From: Symsagittifera roscoffensis
Lineage: Eukaryota > Xenacoelomorpha > Acoela > Convolutidae
Length of the DNA stretch: 64,000 bases
Assembly: GCF_963678635.1 (NCBI RefSeq)
Contig: NC_087064.1
Span: forward strand, 14,997,802 to 15,061,801
Direction of reading: 5' to 3'
Every line of letters starts with the position of its first letter. Position 1 is the stretch's first letter. The translations under genes and the position numbers were made by a program. The notes beneath the pieces were generated by a model. It searched no databases. It was not told the origin of the DNA and saw only the letters and a program-made list of their open reading frames with translations. Positions 13,701 to 26,500 of the stretch are shown here, in pieces.

Positions 13701-16609
13701 AGATAAACGTAAAGAGAGGTTCAACGAACGGACAGACATGGGAAGTGGATATCGGCAAAGAATGGATCTCAAAGGCACATCAGGACATGGGCAGGCAAGT
13801 GACGAGTGATCCATTGGAGAAGAACAAGACGAGGAACACTTCCCGGACATGGTGGGTGGCCCTTGAAACATTGAAAGAAATGGAGGACTGCTGGAAGAAA
13901 TTGGACAGTGGAGTAGCTCGCAAGCGACGCAATTGGGCCACCCAGCAAAAGGCCGAGGTTAATAAAATAGAAATGGCAAATCATCTGAAGAGGTCCTGGC
14001 AGAGTTTGTTGAAGGATCATTTTGAAGAAGCAATGAGGACACCCTCATCAGCACCACCATTAATGGCGAATCCCTTCGTTAGAACTGCAGGACAATTAAT
14101 GTTCACCTGGAGTCTGGTGGGAATAGAGTTGGAAACACTGACCTCGTATGACAGGCTGAAGTCGGGAAGCAAGAAGCTAGATGTGTATCAGGCACTGATG
14201 CAACACGTAGCCAGGGACAATTCAGGCTTGAGCCTGGCTAGAAGAAAGGATGCCACGTGTTTCTTGAGATGGATAATGTCGATGATGTCTGATAGCACCA
14301 TCCTGGCATGCCAACAGAGAGCAAGCGGAAGTAAAACCATGGAAAAAAGAGTCTCAACGATCATCTTGAACGTATATCAGAGTACAGGAATAGAAAAGGA
14401 AGATGGTTCCAGACAATCCCTAGAGAACCACAGAAAGCTAGACGAGGTGCGGAGGTTTTATAATAAGAAGTTCGAAGAAGAACATGATGTTCACCGTAAC
14501 CTGGCCTCGTCAGAGCAGTACTCGAGACTCAGCGAGAAGGGGGAATACCAATATGTGTCGGGAGTAATGGGAATAGCCTACAACCCCTTCTTAGACTCGG
14601 AAACTGGAGGCGCCCACAGAAACCATGAGGTAGCAGAGCTACTGAAGTTTTGGACAGAAAGAATAATGGAAATAGACGCGGTGGAAAAAGAGGGGCCGAG
14701 CTTGGGCCTGATTCTTGAGAAAACACCAGAGGTGGTAAGCATGCCGCGCTCAAACAAGAGAGTTGAAGTGAACATGGGCGATGGAAATGGCTTGTTAACC
14801 ACGAACTTGGGAGTGGTATGGAAGCTACTAAGACCCTCCTGGTGTCCACATCCCCACGCGAGTCTGATCGAGGAAACCACCGAGCGAGTGAGGTTAGCAC
14901 CAACGGAAGATGAAGATCTGGCAAAGTTGAGTGTGCTGCATAAGCTAATCTCACCTCAGATGCAAGAGCCAAGCGAAAAGACGAACAATCCCGGGTCAGC
15001 GAAGAAATTGGAGCCGGGTAGCTGTCTGGATTCGACGTGTGGAAACGGAGAGCACACCTGCGATGGACGGTCATGCGTCAGAATACTGTCCTTTCAAAAA
15101 GAAGACCTGGTCACTTGGTTCGAAGACATCACAGAAAGGGAGAGAAGTGAAGTGCAAATAGTAGCGGAGTGTTACGCGAGAACCACGGTGAATATAGCGA
15201 CAGCTCTCGGATTCTTCTCGAGAATGTGTAGTTTGCAGTCATTGGAAAGACTAGAGTCTGAACACCATTGGGTGACGGCGTTGAGCGTAGAATCATGGCC
15301 TGGGGTGTTGCAGGTGACTCAAAAACACATCCGGAGCTGGAAAGTTGGTCTTGAGGCAGAAATGGGGTTTCCCATGAGCGAAGCTTATGGCCTGCCATTG
15401 AACGCAAAATCCCTGATAGGGTCAATGATGGCCAACTTGTGCGGAAGTCACTACCCACTGCACATGGTGATGGTGGAAGCATCCAGCCAGAGAGTACTGG
15501 TGTACAAGGCCTTCTCAGTGCCCAAGTGCGTGAGGTTGGCTCGGATATCGCATCACTCGTACAAGTTGTTGAGAAAAATCAGAGGGACAGTACCAAAAGA
15601 ATTGAGAGATGACTTGAGTGAAATCTGGGGAGAAGAACTTTTGAAGTTGGAGAGAGAGAACACAAGCGATCACGAGAGACAAAACGTGATCGGAAAACCT
15701 GTGGGAAGTGCTCCAAACCTGGAAGATAACGACACGATGCATGAGAAAATGATGGAGCTTGAGCCTCTCTTGGAAGCCTCGGGGGAGCGTAACCTCAGGA
15801 GCATTGAAATCACCCATGGAGAATGCCCATGCCACTGTTTAGCGCAAACGGTGTGGTATCCAGATCACAAGAACCTTTGCCTGGTGTGGGATATGGAAGA
15901 AATCCGGTCGATCGGACTACCGGATCACCGACAGAAGGTGACGATCTTGGTAGTGAGTACGATGTTGGCTCTGAGATGGATAGAAGAGAATATAACGAAG
16001 TATCGGGAAGCGGGGACGCCAACGGCTGAGTCAATATACGCGATAGACTACAGTAGGAGACTCGAGTTGTTTGAGACTGCGTGCAAGGTATTCGCCATAC
16101 CAACGGAAGTCAGACATGTCTGGAGCCGTTTGAGGTACTTCCCATGGTTTCGGGCGACGCTGACGTCCTGGTTGTACATGACAACGAAAGATCACATGAG
16201 AAAACATCAAAAGGAGTATCGACAGTTCCAGGCCGAGATTGGGCCGGAAGCTTTCAAGAGACCCCTGTTAACCCATCGTAATGCAATCACGACAGGATGG
16301 AAGAGAGTGGGTAAAATGTCTAGAGACAATACCAAGGCGAGGGAATCGATACTAGAGGAGGACCTGGCGAAGAACGTGAGCTTGAGCCTGCACAACTCCT
16401 TTTGTTTGAACCGGGAATCTAGGGTGAAGGCACTACCCAACCAAGCAAAGAGGTTGCAAGAGCAAAGAGAATGGATGCGATCCTACGAGCAGCTGAAGGC
16501 TTGGGAGGAGATTGTGATTAGCTCCGATGATGAAGAGGAACTGTTGAGACAGTTTGCCGTATCTAGTACTTCAGGGTGCAGTACCTCCAAGGCGAAGAGT
16601 GCGAGATGA
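7785..16609 (+). pseudogene. Copy A ORF2 (giant SGNH-hydrolase protein), broken by one deletion
   Basis: This is the older counterpart of the intact ORF2 at 29847-38726. The start ATG at 7785 (MADRFWKS) matches the copy B start. The frame is open to 12371, then continues in another frame from 12398 to 16609. The break is a deletion of roughly 60 nt with a small local duplication around 12317-12335, where B has an uninterrupted stretch. The N-terminal coiled coil (about 8210-8500), the SGNH motifs (GDSLVR near 9029, GTNDVS near 9177, DGIHF near 9465) and the second SGNH-like block (GSDFEG near 10307, GMNDHLH near 10458) are all retained. With only one lesion in about 8.8 kb, loss of function looks recent. 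The function is not known; see the intact copy. Confidence 0.85.
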
Positions 16610-17018
16610 GCAGGTGGCTCGAATGGATCTTGAGTCTTGAGAGGGAAAGGGGGCTTGAGCGTGGATCCGGGTGAAACCTGGGTTCACGAAAAAGAAATTT
16701 TAACAAAACAAGATATTGTTATTAATATGCTATATCTATTATATAAACGAAAATGCTGCATGACAATTTCCTAATTGAATGGGACAAAAGAAATTTTAAA
16801 TTGGCTTAAAAAGCGAGAATTGAAGGGTGCAGGTGTGTGCAGATTTTGATTGCTGTTTAGCGATAGTGTGAAAATTTTACATGGCTGTGAATTTTGGGGT
16901 GTAGATAAGCTTAAGTCTGCTGCAAACTTCTGTAAATGACCACTGGCACTGTATCTTGAGTAACACTCGGTTTTCTGTGACTCACTGGCAGAAGACAGCA
17001 CGCGATGAGGACATCGAT
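16610..17018 (+). other. Copy A 3' untranslated region, cut by the insertion of copy B
   Basis: This aligns with 38727-39140 of copy B. It contains an AT-rich stretch, four CTTGAG hexamers and no ORF. It stops at ...gaggacatcgat exactly where B's 5' LTR begins. The missing polypurine segment and A's own 3' LTR reappear at 40042-40964. Confidence 0.75.
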
Positions 17019-17903
17019 TGTGCCAGTCGGTCATATTTGGAAGTTTGACCTTGAGAAGAGCAGAAAACACTTGATTTTGGAGTGAAATTTAAATTTTTAA
17101 ATTTTCGAATGGAACATGTCATGCACGATTTTCTCGCGAGAACTGAAAATCAAAAAAGGAAAAGAGAACAATTTTAGAACAATTGCGGGAAAGTTGTCAG
17201 AAAAAAACGAGTGGGAAATTGCTATTCGCAATTTCCATCATAGTGAACAAGAGTAGAGCTGTCCTATCTGAAATAGAAGACAGAGTATTCCCGAGAGAGC
17301 AATTATTCGAACTGGACCAGAGTGAACCTTCGACGGAAGGGTGGACAGCTTGAGTGTCCCAATGGTCCACATAAAACTTCGTTCTTGAGTTCAAACTTAC
17401 CCTTACCATTCAAACTGATAAACATTGAACTTATCTAGTTACCTTAGTTAATTCTAGAGTTGCTCACCCATTTAATTACTTCCTGTGCTTGAGCGCATCA
17501 ACATGTGAGTCCTTAATTTAAATTTCTAGAGTGTGTTTTATGATTGTTATGTTGAGGTAAGGCGAGTTTTAGGTTGATCCATCTGAAATGGATCAAGGTC
17601 ACACTGTCTAATAAAAAGTAACCTAACGGATTGTTCCAACCCGGTTTTTAACGGCGTTCATGTATTTTGGGTATCTAGAGACCTAAGTATGGGGACGTTC
17701 TTAATTCTAGAGTGGGGGGATATTTTAGTAGTAGCCTTTAAGCTGTAACGGGTCGTAGTCTCATGTCACAAGCGAACCGAACTGGCTCCGACCGTTCTTG
17801 AGGTGGGAAAACACAAGAGATAGTGTCCCTGACCCTTGAGCCAGTGGTTATAGGGCCTATTTTTCTTAAGCCTCATGTGTGACTGTAGTAGACGAATGTT
17901 ACA
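17019..17903 (+). repeat. 5' LTR of copy B
   Basis: This 885-bp LTR has TG...CA ends and is almost identical to 39157-40041, pointing to a very recent insertion. It carries an AATAAA polyadenylation hexamer at about 17610. It contains six CTTGAG and four CTAGAG hexamers, far more than expected by chance in 885 bp. I see no convincing TATA box. Confidence 0.9.
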
Positions 17904-18396
17904 TAGTGTTTTTATGGCGCTCCTGGGTGTTTACGACATCAAGACTACGGAGTCCAACCCACTTGAGACAGCTTCGGGCTGAATGCCCATTCTAGAGTAC
18001 CGGCGGTACGGTTCGACAGGAACGTGCAAACCTTCCGGTTGTACCGTGATAGCTTTTTAAGAAAACTCGAGAAAATTTCCTGGTACGCTCTCCGAACGAG
18101 GCTTAGCTAACCGAGTAAAGGGGGGCAACTAGGGGGACAAAAACACGAGCAAAAAGACAAAAAGCAAAACAAAAACCAAAAAAGATTAGAAAAAGGAACA
18201 AAAACCATAAAACGAAAAAAGACAGTGACTTTGACACCAGATTAGTTGGATCAAACCTTTATATTAATTAAATAGTATACCCATACTGTTTTACAAGTTC
18301 GATCGTTTCGATCAACCTAGCAATTTAAACCAGTAAACTGAATAAAGTGCCCGAAGTGGGGCGTTGTCAAGGGTTTTCAGATAGCTTGGAACTTAG

Positions 18397-18600
18397 CTGG
18401 ACCAATAGGAGACTTGACTGGAAGAGGTGACCAGCCGAGTGGGAAAGTGGTTCAGGGACACTTGAGCTGAACCAATAGGAGACTTGACTGGAAGAGGTGA
18501 CCAGCCGAGTGGGAAAGTGGTTCAGGGACACTTGGCTGAACCAATAGGAGACTGGACTGGAACAGGTGACCAGTCGAGTGGGAAAGCAGCCAAGAAGGAT
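18397..18600 (+). repeat. Three tandem units of about 68 bp in the copy B leader
   Basis: Three successive units begin with gctg(g/a)accaataggaga and contain a gtgaccag(c/t)cgagtgggaaag core, at about 18397, 18467 and 18535. The first two are nearly identical and the third is diverged. Their role is unknown; such leader repeats could carry RNA structure or transcription-factor sites. Confidence 0.8.
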
Positions 18601-19433
18601 TTGGCAATTCTCGAGTTCTCGAGTTGGGCAGAACGGGTATCGTTAGAATCCACATTACATTATAGGAGATAAGTGTAAAATTGGATAAGCGAAATCCCCC
18701 AGTTTTGAGGAACGTTTTTACTTGAGCAGGCCTGGAAACAGGTCTACGGTTTTCTCTTGAGAAGTTTAGCACCCGGCGCTTAAAGTAATTTTTAGGCTTA
18801 AGAAGGGGGGCTAGAAAGGGGGGAGGTTAGAAGGGGGGCTGGTTAAGTTAGAGGTTGGCGGTTGTAAATTGTAAAAAGGGGGAAATTAGAGTAACTAATT
18901 AGTCGACATCGTTGACTTAGTTACATTAGAAATTAACACGCGTTGGTAATATTAGGTGGAGATCCAAAATTCAACTCGAGTTAAGACTGGTACGCTGGTT
19001 GGTTTGGTAGGGGGGACCGGATATAGACAGCTTTTGTGATACCCCATAAGATCACTAGTGGGGGGAGGAAAACGCGTGGCAATTAGATACCAGACAATTT
19101 TTTTTAGACGAAAGGTAGACATTGGTCACCTTTAAATTTTAGGTGGGCTCATTTTTCTGTTTTTATTATTTTTCTTACTTAAAATTTTTTGTTGCATTTT
19201 ATTGAGGATTTGTGTTTGGTTTTACACGAACAGGTGATCACAAGATACTTGCGCACCTACATTGAAATAGAAACAACCAAAAAGAAGAGGGGGGTCAGCA
19301 TTTGGCTTTTAAGAGAGGGTTTTTGGGAAAATTTTACTAGAGCTTGAGTGGTGGTACAAAGTACGGTTGTTCAAGAAGACCCTACAACGAGGAAGACACT
19401 CCGTGACGAGTATTGGGACAAGACCGAAGAAGT

Positions 19434-20215
19434 CTTGGGACAGAGCAGTCTTGGGACAGTGGTCTTGGGACAGGGTCTTGGGACAGTGGTCTTGGGACAG
19501 GGTCTTGGGACAGTGGTCTTGGGACAGTGGTCTTGGGACAGGGTCTTGGGACAGTGGTCTTGGGACAGTGGTCTTGGGACAGGGTCTTGGGACAGGGTCT
19601 TGGGACAGTGGTCTTGGGACAGGGTCTTGGGACAGTGGTCTTGGGACAGTGGTCTTGGGACAGGGTCTTGGGACAGGGTCTTGGGACAGTGGTCTTGGGA
19701 CAGGGTCTTGGGACAGTGGTCTTGGGACAGTGGTCTTGGGACAGTGGTCTTGGGACAGTGGTCTTGGGACAGTGGTCTTGGGACAGTCTTGGGACAGTGG
19801 TCTTGGGACACTAGTCTTGGGACACTAGTCTTGGGACACCAGCCTTGGGACACTGGTCTTGGGACACTGCCCTTGGGACACTGGTCTTGGGACACTAGTC
19901 TTGGGATACCAGCCTTGGGCTACTGGTCTTGGGACACTACCCTTGGGACACTAGTCTTGGGACAGTAGTCTTGGGACACTAGTCTTGGGACAGTAGTCTT
20001 GGGACACTGGCCTTGGGACACTAGTCTTGGGACAGTAGTCTTGGGACACTGGTCTTGGGACACTGCCCTTGGGACACTGGTCTTGGGACACTAGCCTTGG
20101 GACACTGGTCTTGGGACAGTAGTCTTGGGACACTAGCCTTGGGACACTGGTCTTAGGACAGTAATCTTGGGACACTAGTCTTGGAACAGTGGTCTTGGTA
20201 CAAGGGTCTTAGGAC
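19434..20215 (+). repeat. Minisatellite, about 55 units of a 14-bp motif in the copy B leader
   Basis: The unit is cttgggacagtggt, with variants such as cttgggacaggg and cttgggacactagt. Variants are grouped: the agtggt type dominates the left half and the acactagt type the right half. Because 14 is not a multiple of 3 and the unit lacks stops in most phases, it creates long open frames on both strands. The frames are a by-product of the repeat and are not annotated as genes. Confidence 0.9.
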
Positions 20216-20417
20216 ACTAACGGAGAGTACTGTGATAGTGACGAATAGTCTTGGGACGGTATAGAAATTGAAGTCAAATTACAACAAGTGCGTTTTAAGA
20301 CAGAATAAGACAAATCGAAATAGGTAGGGTTAAGACCAAATTAAGGAAAATTTTTCGGAGGTTTTAGGAAGAGAATTGGATAAGGTTTTTAACACGTTGT
20401 ACAGAATTTGTTACCAC

Positions 20418-20452
20418 AAAAAAAAAAAAAAAAAAAAAAAATATTTTTTTTT
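20418..20452 (+). repeat. A-run followed by T-run just upstream of gag
   Basis: About 24 A residues are followed by TA and a run of about nine T residues, 60-100 bp before the gag ATG. The two runs can pair into a short hairpin. It may be a replication or sequencing slippage site; no function is assigned. Confidence 0.7.
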
Positions 20453-20515
20453 ACCCTTAGAATAGAATCGTGTATATAATAAAATTGTAAATAAAAGCAG
20501 TTGTAAATAGAAATA

Positions 20516-23500
20516 ATGAGGCGGAGTAGGGTACCGGTGCTCGAAAAAAGGTCAAGTGGATCAAACACGAAATATAATTCATCGCTGCGCGGAACGACAT
20601 CAACGGGCCCAAAGATAACGAAGACGAACTTTTCAGTTAACATGGTCAGCACAAGGAGTACAGCGGAGAACAGGGCGAAAGAGGGCACGGAAGGGGAGCG
20701 AGTAGAACCCACCATCGAGATTGATCTAGAGACACCAGATCAAAGTGTGGATGAAACAAGGAAGATGGCGACAGAGTCAACTCCAATGCCCAATGCAGAG
20801 GAACCGAACCAGAAACCCATAGAGTTCTCACCGATAGATGACGCGGAAGATGCAATAGGCAACACCGAAGAAACGGTGAAAGAAGACTCTCAAGTAAAGA
20901 GGACATCTTTTACGGAAAAATTGGGAATAATGTTCGGAATAAAAACGAAAGAAAACGTGACTGAAGAACCAAAAGCAGAAAGAGCACGAACATTTGGTAC
21001 AGTGAGCACGAAAACGACAGAAACCGGCCAGAATGAGGAACAAGCTAAAGCAGAGGCTAAGGCCGAAGAGAAACTCACGGCTGACCATGAAGAGACTACC
21101 ATTGAGCTGGGCGACTTGTTGGCGAAATTAAATCAGATCGACAAAAGACTTAAGAACAGTGAAGAAGACAGAGAGGTGATAAAAAAGGAGATAAGATACA
21201 ACAAGCACGAGTATCTAGACAGTTATTTTAACCTGGCTAAGGCAACAGAGGAGAGACTCAAGGAGATGTCAGACAAGGTAGAAGCCACCAATGAAGAACG
21301 AGAAAAGAACATCAAAACAGACATGCAACAGTTGAAGAACCGATATGATGATGTCAACAGCCAATTAGGGAGCCTGGAAAGGAGAATGGACACAATGAGC
21401 AAGAGTCAAGCCGAGAGTTCGTGTGCAATACAGGCGAAGTTGGATGCAATCTTGAGAGGTTCTACTCCACAAGAAAGACCGGCAGCGGATCGTACGCAAA
21501 GCACCAGAGTTGACTTTGTAGAACCACAAAGGAACAAACGGCAATCGACACCGTTGCCCTTAACCAGGGATGCGATAAGCATAGCACCAACAACTGCGAA
21601 AACAATAATGAAGAATGGAACGTCGAATACAACGGCTGCTCCAGGAGATTCAACAGCTAACAGCAACACAGGACCAGATGCTATGACATGGGCCAGCACT
21701 TGGGAGATGATGAACAGGACTCTAGAGGCCTTCGCCACGAGGAACACTGACTCGAGCGACAGGAGAGAGGGAAAATCAAGAAAGACATTCAAGAAGCCAA
21801 AAGAATTCAAGGACGACTCCGATGGATGCATTGACACTTGGGTGGAAGTGATGAGATTACATCTAGAACAAGACAACTTGAGTGACGAAAGACAAGCATG
21901 TACAGCCATACTGAGCAACTTGGAAGGAACGGCATTAAAATGCGTGGTCGCAAAGAAGGAGGAAGAACGCGACACCGCGGACAAGATCTTCGAGATATTG
22001 CTGAATCGGTTCGGGTCAGGCATGAAGGGTCACCAAGCGATGATGCGATTTGAAAAGAGAAGGCAGAGGGACGACGAGTCAATAGATCGGTTCCTAGATG
22101 ACCTCGAGAGCTTGAGAAGGAGGAGTGACCCAGAGGAGTCGACAAATAGACGGAACTTTAGCATTGCCTCGAAGTTCATCGATGGGGTGAAAAGTGATGA
22201 CTTAAGGACAATGTTAGCAACATACTACACATTGTCGAAGGACAGCGCACCCACCCCAGAAGAAATGAGACAGAAATCAAGAGAATACATGCTGATGAAA
22301 CCTAAGAAGTACTCATATTCCGAAAACAGGAACACACAAGGGGGAAGCCAACCCCAGAGGTCATCATGGTACAAACCTAGAGATGATATGGACAAGCGCA
22401 GATCATGCGCGAACTGCGGGTCAGCGGATCATCATGTGGCTGACTGCACAACGTACAAACAAGGCATGAAGAGCCTAGGTTATGCACCGGATGAAGAGGA
22501 TATGAGCCAGATGGAGGAACACGAGTACTATAACGGCTTAATCATCAAGATAGGCGCCAGATGCTTCTTCTGTAACCAGGAGGGGCACTTCAGAATGGAT
22601 TGTCCCTTGTTCTGGGAAGCGGTCAAGGACCAGAATCACCCCAAACATAAGTTGGCATTAGCGGCGGTGCAGAATCAGCGGAACAGGCAAAACGAGTTTG
22701 AATCTAGGAACTTGGGGGCACCAAACACCGAATTGCCGACGAAGACAGTGAAAGCTGTGACACATGTTAGCGGTGCGTTAGAGTCCGCGGCCGGAAGCTC
22801 TCTAGAGATAAATTATGAGAAAGCGGCGACGGAAGCAATTGCCAAAGTGAAACAAGATCTGGCTGCGAAAGAAATAGAGCAACGACTAAAGTTGGAGATC
22901 GAAAGACAGAATTTTAACGGAGCATTAACCGGATCGAACTCAATACCAGAGGCTAGAACGGGCTCAATGAAGACCGGGAATTGTAACACCGTGAAAATGG
23001 TGACAGGTAAACCTTTTGGAATATCGAAAATCGGAGCAAGAATAATGTCGATAATCACAGTGGGCGGACACGAGGTAACCAGAAACTTGAGCGAGCCGAG
23101 CGACCAGACGATAATGCACATTGACGTGTATGCAGACTACTTGAGTGGAATAAGTCCACAAACGACTTCTAGAGCGCTCAGGGCACTACTCACGAGAGGG
23201 GGCAGCAAATCGGTACGTGTTGATAATAGGTACACTGAAGCTTATGGTCCACACGAGGTCATGCTAAATATAGATGGAATCAACATCTATACCAAGACGA
23301 TGATAACATGCGACGAAGACCTAATTGGACAAATCTATGTAGGGAAAGAAGAGTTGAAAGTAAGATCGATCGGACATTGTGCCATGCTTGAAGAAGATGC
23401 AATGCACATCGGGACGGAAGCAGACGTGACAGGGCACGTGCTAGACATAAATGGCAAAAAGACTCAGTTGCGTGGATTACTTGACACGGGAGCAGTCTTG

Positions 23501-26500
23501 AGCGTCATACCAATCGAAACATGGGAAAAGATGGGCTTTGACAAAGGTGACTTGATAGACTCGAGAATACGGCTGTCAGCTGCAAACAAAGGGGCCCTAC
23601 GGGTGCTGGGCAGGACGCCGATAATAGCCCTCAATTTGGGGGATCGTAACCTGTGGATGAGCTTCATCGTGGTAGAAAACCTAGATGAATCTGACCAATT
23701 CATTTTGGGCAGAGACTTCATCAGGAATTTCGACGTAACGATTGATCTAAATAATGCAATGTTCAGGATACGGAACCCGGATAGGAGGTACGCAATCAAA
23801 CCGGTAAATTTAATAATGGCGAATGAAAACAAAGCACCGGTATTCTTGAGTAGGAGAGTGAGGTTAAAAGCTAATGAAGCGGCAATCGTAAGCTTGAGGA
23901 TGAAAAATTATAATGAACTAAGTGACAACAAGCAAGTGTGTATAGTTCCAAATCCCAATAGTCAAAGCGCTGCTGTTTTAGGAAGATCATTTTCGATAAC
24001 GAAGAGCGGCCTCTGCGTCAGTGTCTTGTTGAATACCCTTGATATACCGATCACGATACAGAGAGGGAGGAAGCTGGGATATGCTTTACCAGTTAAAACT
24101 CGATACGAAACAATTGAAAACTCAAAACAAAATGAAGTTGTTGATTGTCCTAATCACAGGGACAAAATTTGTATCTTGAGACGATTGCAGAGAATAAAAG
24201 ATTCTTCAAGTCTTATCAAATCACTTAAGTCAGAAACGGACGATGGGCTTTCGAGCTGTTCGAACTTTCCAGAGCGACCCACACTAGATGAAATGCAAAC
24301 TGATAAACCGGTTCTGCCGGAGATTGAACATTTAAGGGGCAAACTGAAAGATGAACAGCTCGAAGCTATCAAGGACGTACTAGAGCGGAACGAGGAGGTT
24401 TTTTCAAGGCATAAGGCGGATATCGGGTGTTGTAATTTTGTTGAACATGAAATAGAACTTGAGGAAAACGCGGTGCCACACAGGGAGGGGGCGAGGCGCA
24501 TGACCCCACACAAATCGGACGCGTGTAGAAAAGAAATCGAAACGTTACTAGAGTATGACATGATAGAACCATCCAAGTCACCGTGGGCGTGTGGAGTAGT
24601 GATGGCCAAAAAGAAAGGCGACCAGTTAAGGTTTTGTTGTGACTTTCGATACCTGAACTCCGTCACGGTAAAGGATGCCTATCCCATACCTAGAATTGAT
24701 GAGAGCCTCTCGAAGTTAGGTGATGCGAAATTTTTTACGACTCTTGATTTAGGCTCGGCCTTTTGGCAGGTACCATTAAGGAAGCAAGACAGGGACAAGA
24801 CAGGGTTCGCCTGTGAGTTGGGTCTGTTTCAATGGAAACGGATGCCGTTTGGACTCTGCAATGCAACAGCCACGTTTCAGCGGCTGATGGCACACGCGTT
24901 GATAGGCGTGACGAAGAAGTACGGCAACCTGGTAATGTGCTACGTGGACGACGTGGTAATAGCAACGCCAACACTAGAAGACCACATCGAGAGGCTTGAC
25001 GAGGTGTTCGCGTGCATGAAAAGATCGGGGCTGAAGTGTAAACCATCAAAGTGCGAGATACTCAAGGACTCGATCAAATACTTGGGCAGGATGGTAGATA
25101 AACACGGTATCAGACCTGACCCAGACGCCGTGGAAGCAGTCCTAACCTGGAAATCACCGAAGACGGAACACCAGCTGATGAGCTTCCTGGGTTTCGCCAA
25201 CTATTATAGAGAATTCATCAAGGGATATGCGGACAAAGTATACCCGATGCAACAATTAATGAGACATAAGGGCAAGAAGTTCACGTGGAACAACGCGGCA
25301 GAAGAGTCATTCCAGAGAATAAAGAAAGAGCTGTGTGAGGCACCAGTACTGGGTATGCCGACTGAGAAAGGGATGTACGTGCTAGACACGGATGCATCAG
25401 TAGTCGCTATTTCTGGGATTCTCCATCAAGAACAAGAATGGAATGGGAAGACAGTCTTGAGACCAATAGCATACGGGAGCAAGGTCCTAAGTGACACAGA
25501 AATGAAGTACGGAGCACCGAAAGCAGAGATGTTCGCGGTGGTCACCTTTGTCGAAAAATACAGAGCATACCTAGGCAGTGAGCCCTTCAAGCTGCGAGTC
25601 GACAACCGAGCACTAAGCTGGCTGAAAACGTACTCAATGGACCAGAGCTATATTGGAAGGTGGATAGTTCGCTTGGATGGATACAACATGATAATTGAGC
25701 ACAGAACACGAGATAAACATCAAAATGCTGACAGCTTGAGTAAGAAGACGGAGTTCTACGAGAGGCAAGAACAAAGAGAGGCGGACAGACCTGAGATCAA
25801 AGACGGCTTCTCCTTCATGGACAAAGAAACGTACGACAGTCTTCCACTCACGAGATGGCTGGACAAATCAGGCAAACCGATTGAAGATCATCCCGAATTG
25901 CCGAAAGAGCCTCTTGAAAAGACCATCTTGAAGAAAAGCAGAGGGATTCCGATAGGAATAATGCTCAAGTCCAAGATCGTGAGGGAAACACTTAAGGCAA
26001 AAGGTTATGATCTCATCCTGGTAGAGGAGGGAACGGTCCGAATAGATGAAGACTTAATGAGGTTGCTTGAGAAACTATCAGATGACAAGCCCGTGATCCA
26101 AGGGAAAGGTCAGGGGGCACCGGAACTAACCATACTTCGGAGAGAAGAAACAGTGAACAATACTGACGTCCCAAAAGGAAGCATCACTGATAGCAAGGAA
26201 GTTGTGCGATCACTAGTTGAAAAAATCCCCGAAAAAATTCTGGAACAGACAAAAGTCAGGGATAAGAAAGTAACATTCAGAGAAGAAGTTGAACACCTGG
26301 GACTAGATCAAGAGTCCGGGGAGTGGTCCAGATTCATGGAAGAAGGCGAAACCGGAGAAGGGAAATTGTCCGGGGAGCGTGAAGAATGGGATGAAGACTC
26401 GGATGAGAGCAGCGAAGACCAAGACAGTCTATGCATGATACTGGCGGAAGAGAAGATAAGACAGCACGACAGGGAATTACAGACGGATCCATCTTCAGGG

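Larger units (their letters stand above)
17904..20515 (+). other. 5' leader of copy B (2.6 kb) with candidate primer-binding site
   Basis: This long leader lies between the 5' LTR and the gag ATG. A possible primer-binding site begins about 10 nt after the LTR (TGGCGCTCCTGGGTGT, 17914-17929); the tRNA was not identified, so this is tentative. The leader holds a three-unit repeat (18397-18600), a large 14-bp minisatellite (19434-20215) and an A/T tract (20418-20452). A candidate splice acceptor lies near 19231 (ttttacacgaacag). Apart from repeat-generated open frames it is non-coding. Confidence 0.7.

Noticed and set aside
19348-20175. Long open frames on both strands through the 14-bp minisatellite (up to ~206 codons)
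   Set aside because: They arise because the 14-bp unit lacks stop codons in most phases; all frames give the same Gly/Leu/Trp or Pro/Ser/Gln periodic peptide, and both strands are open equally.
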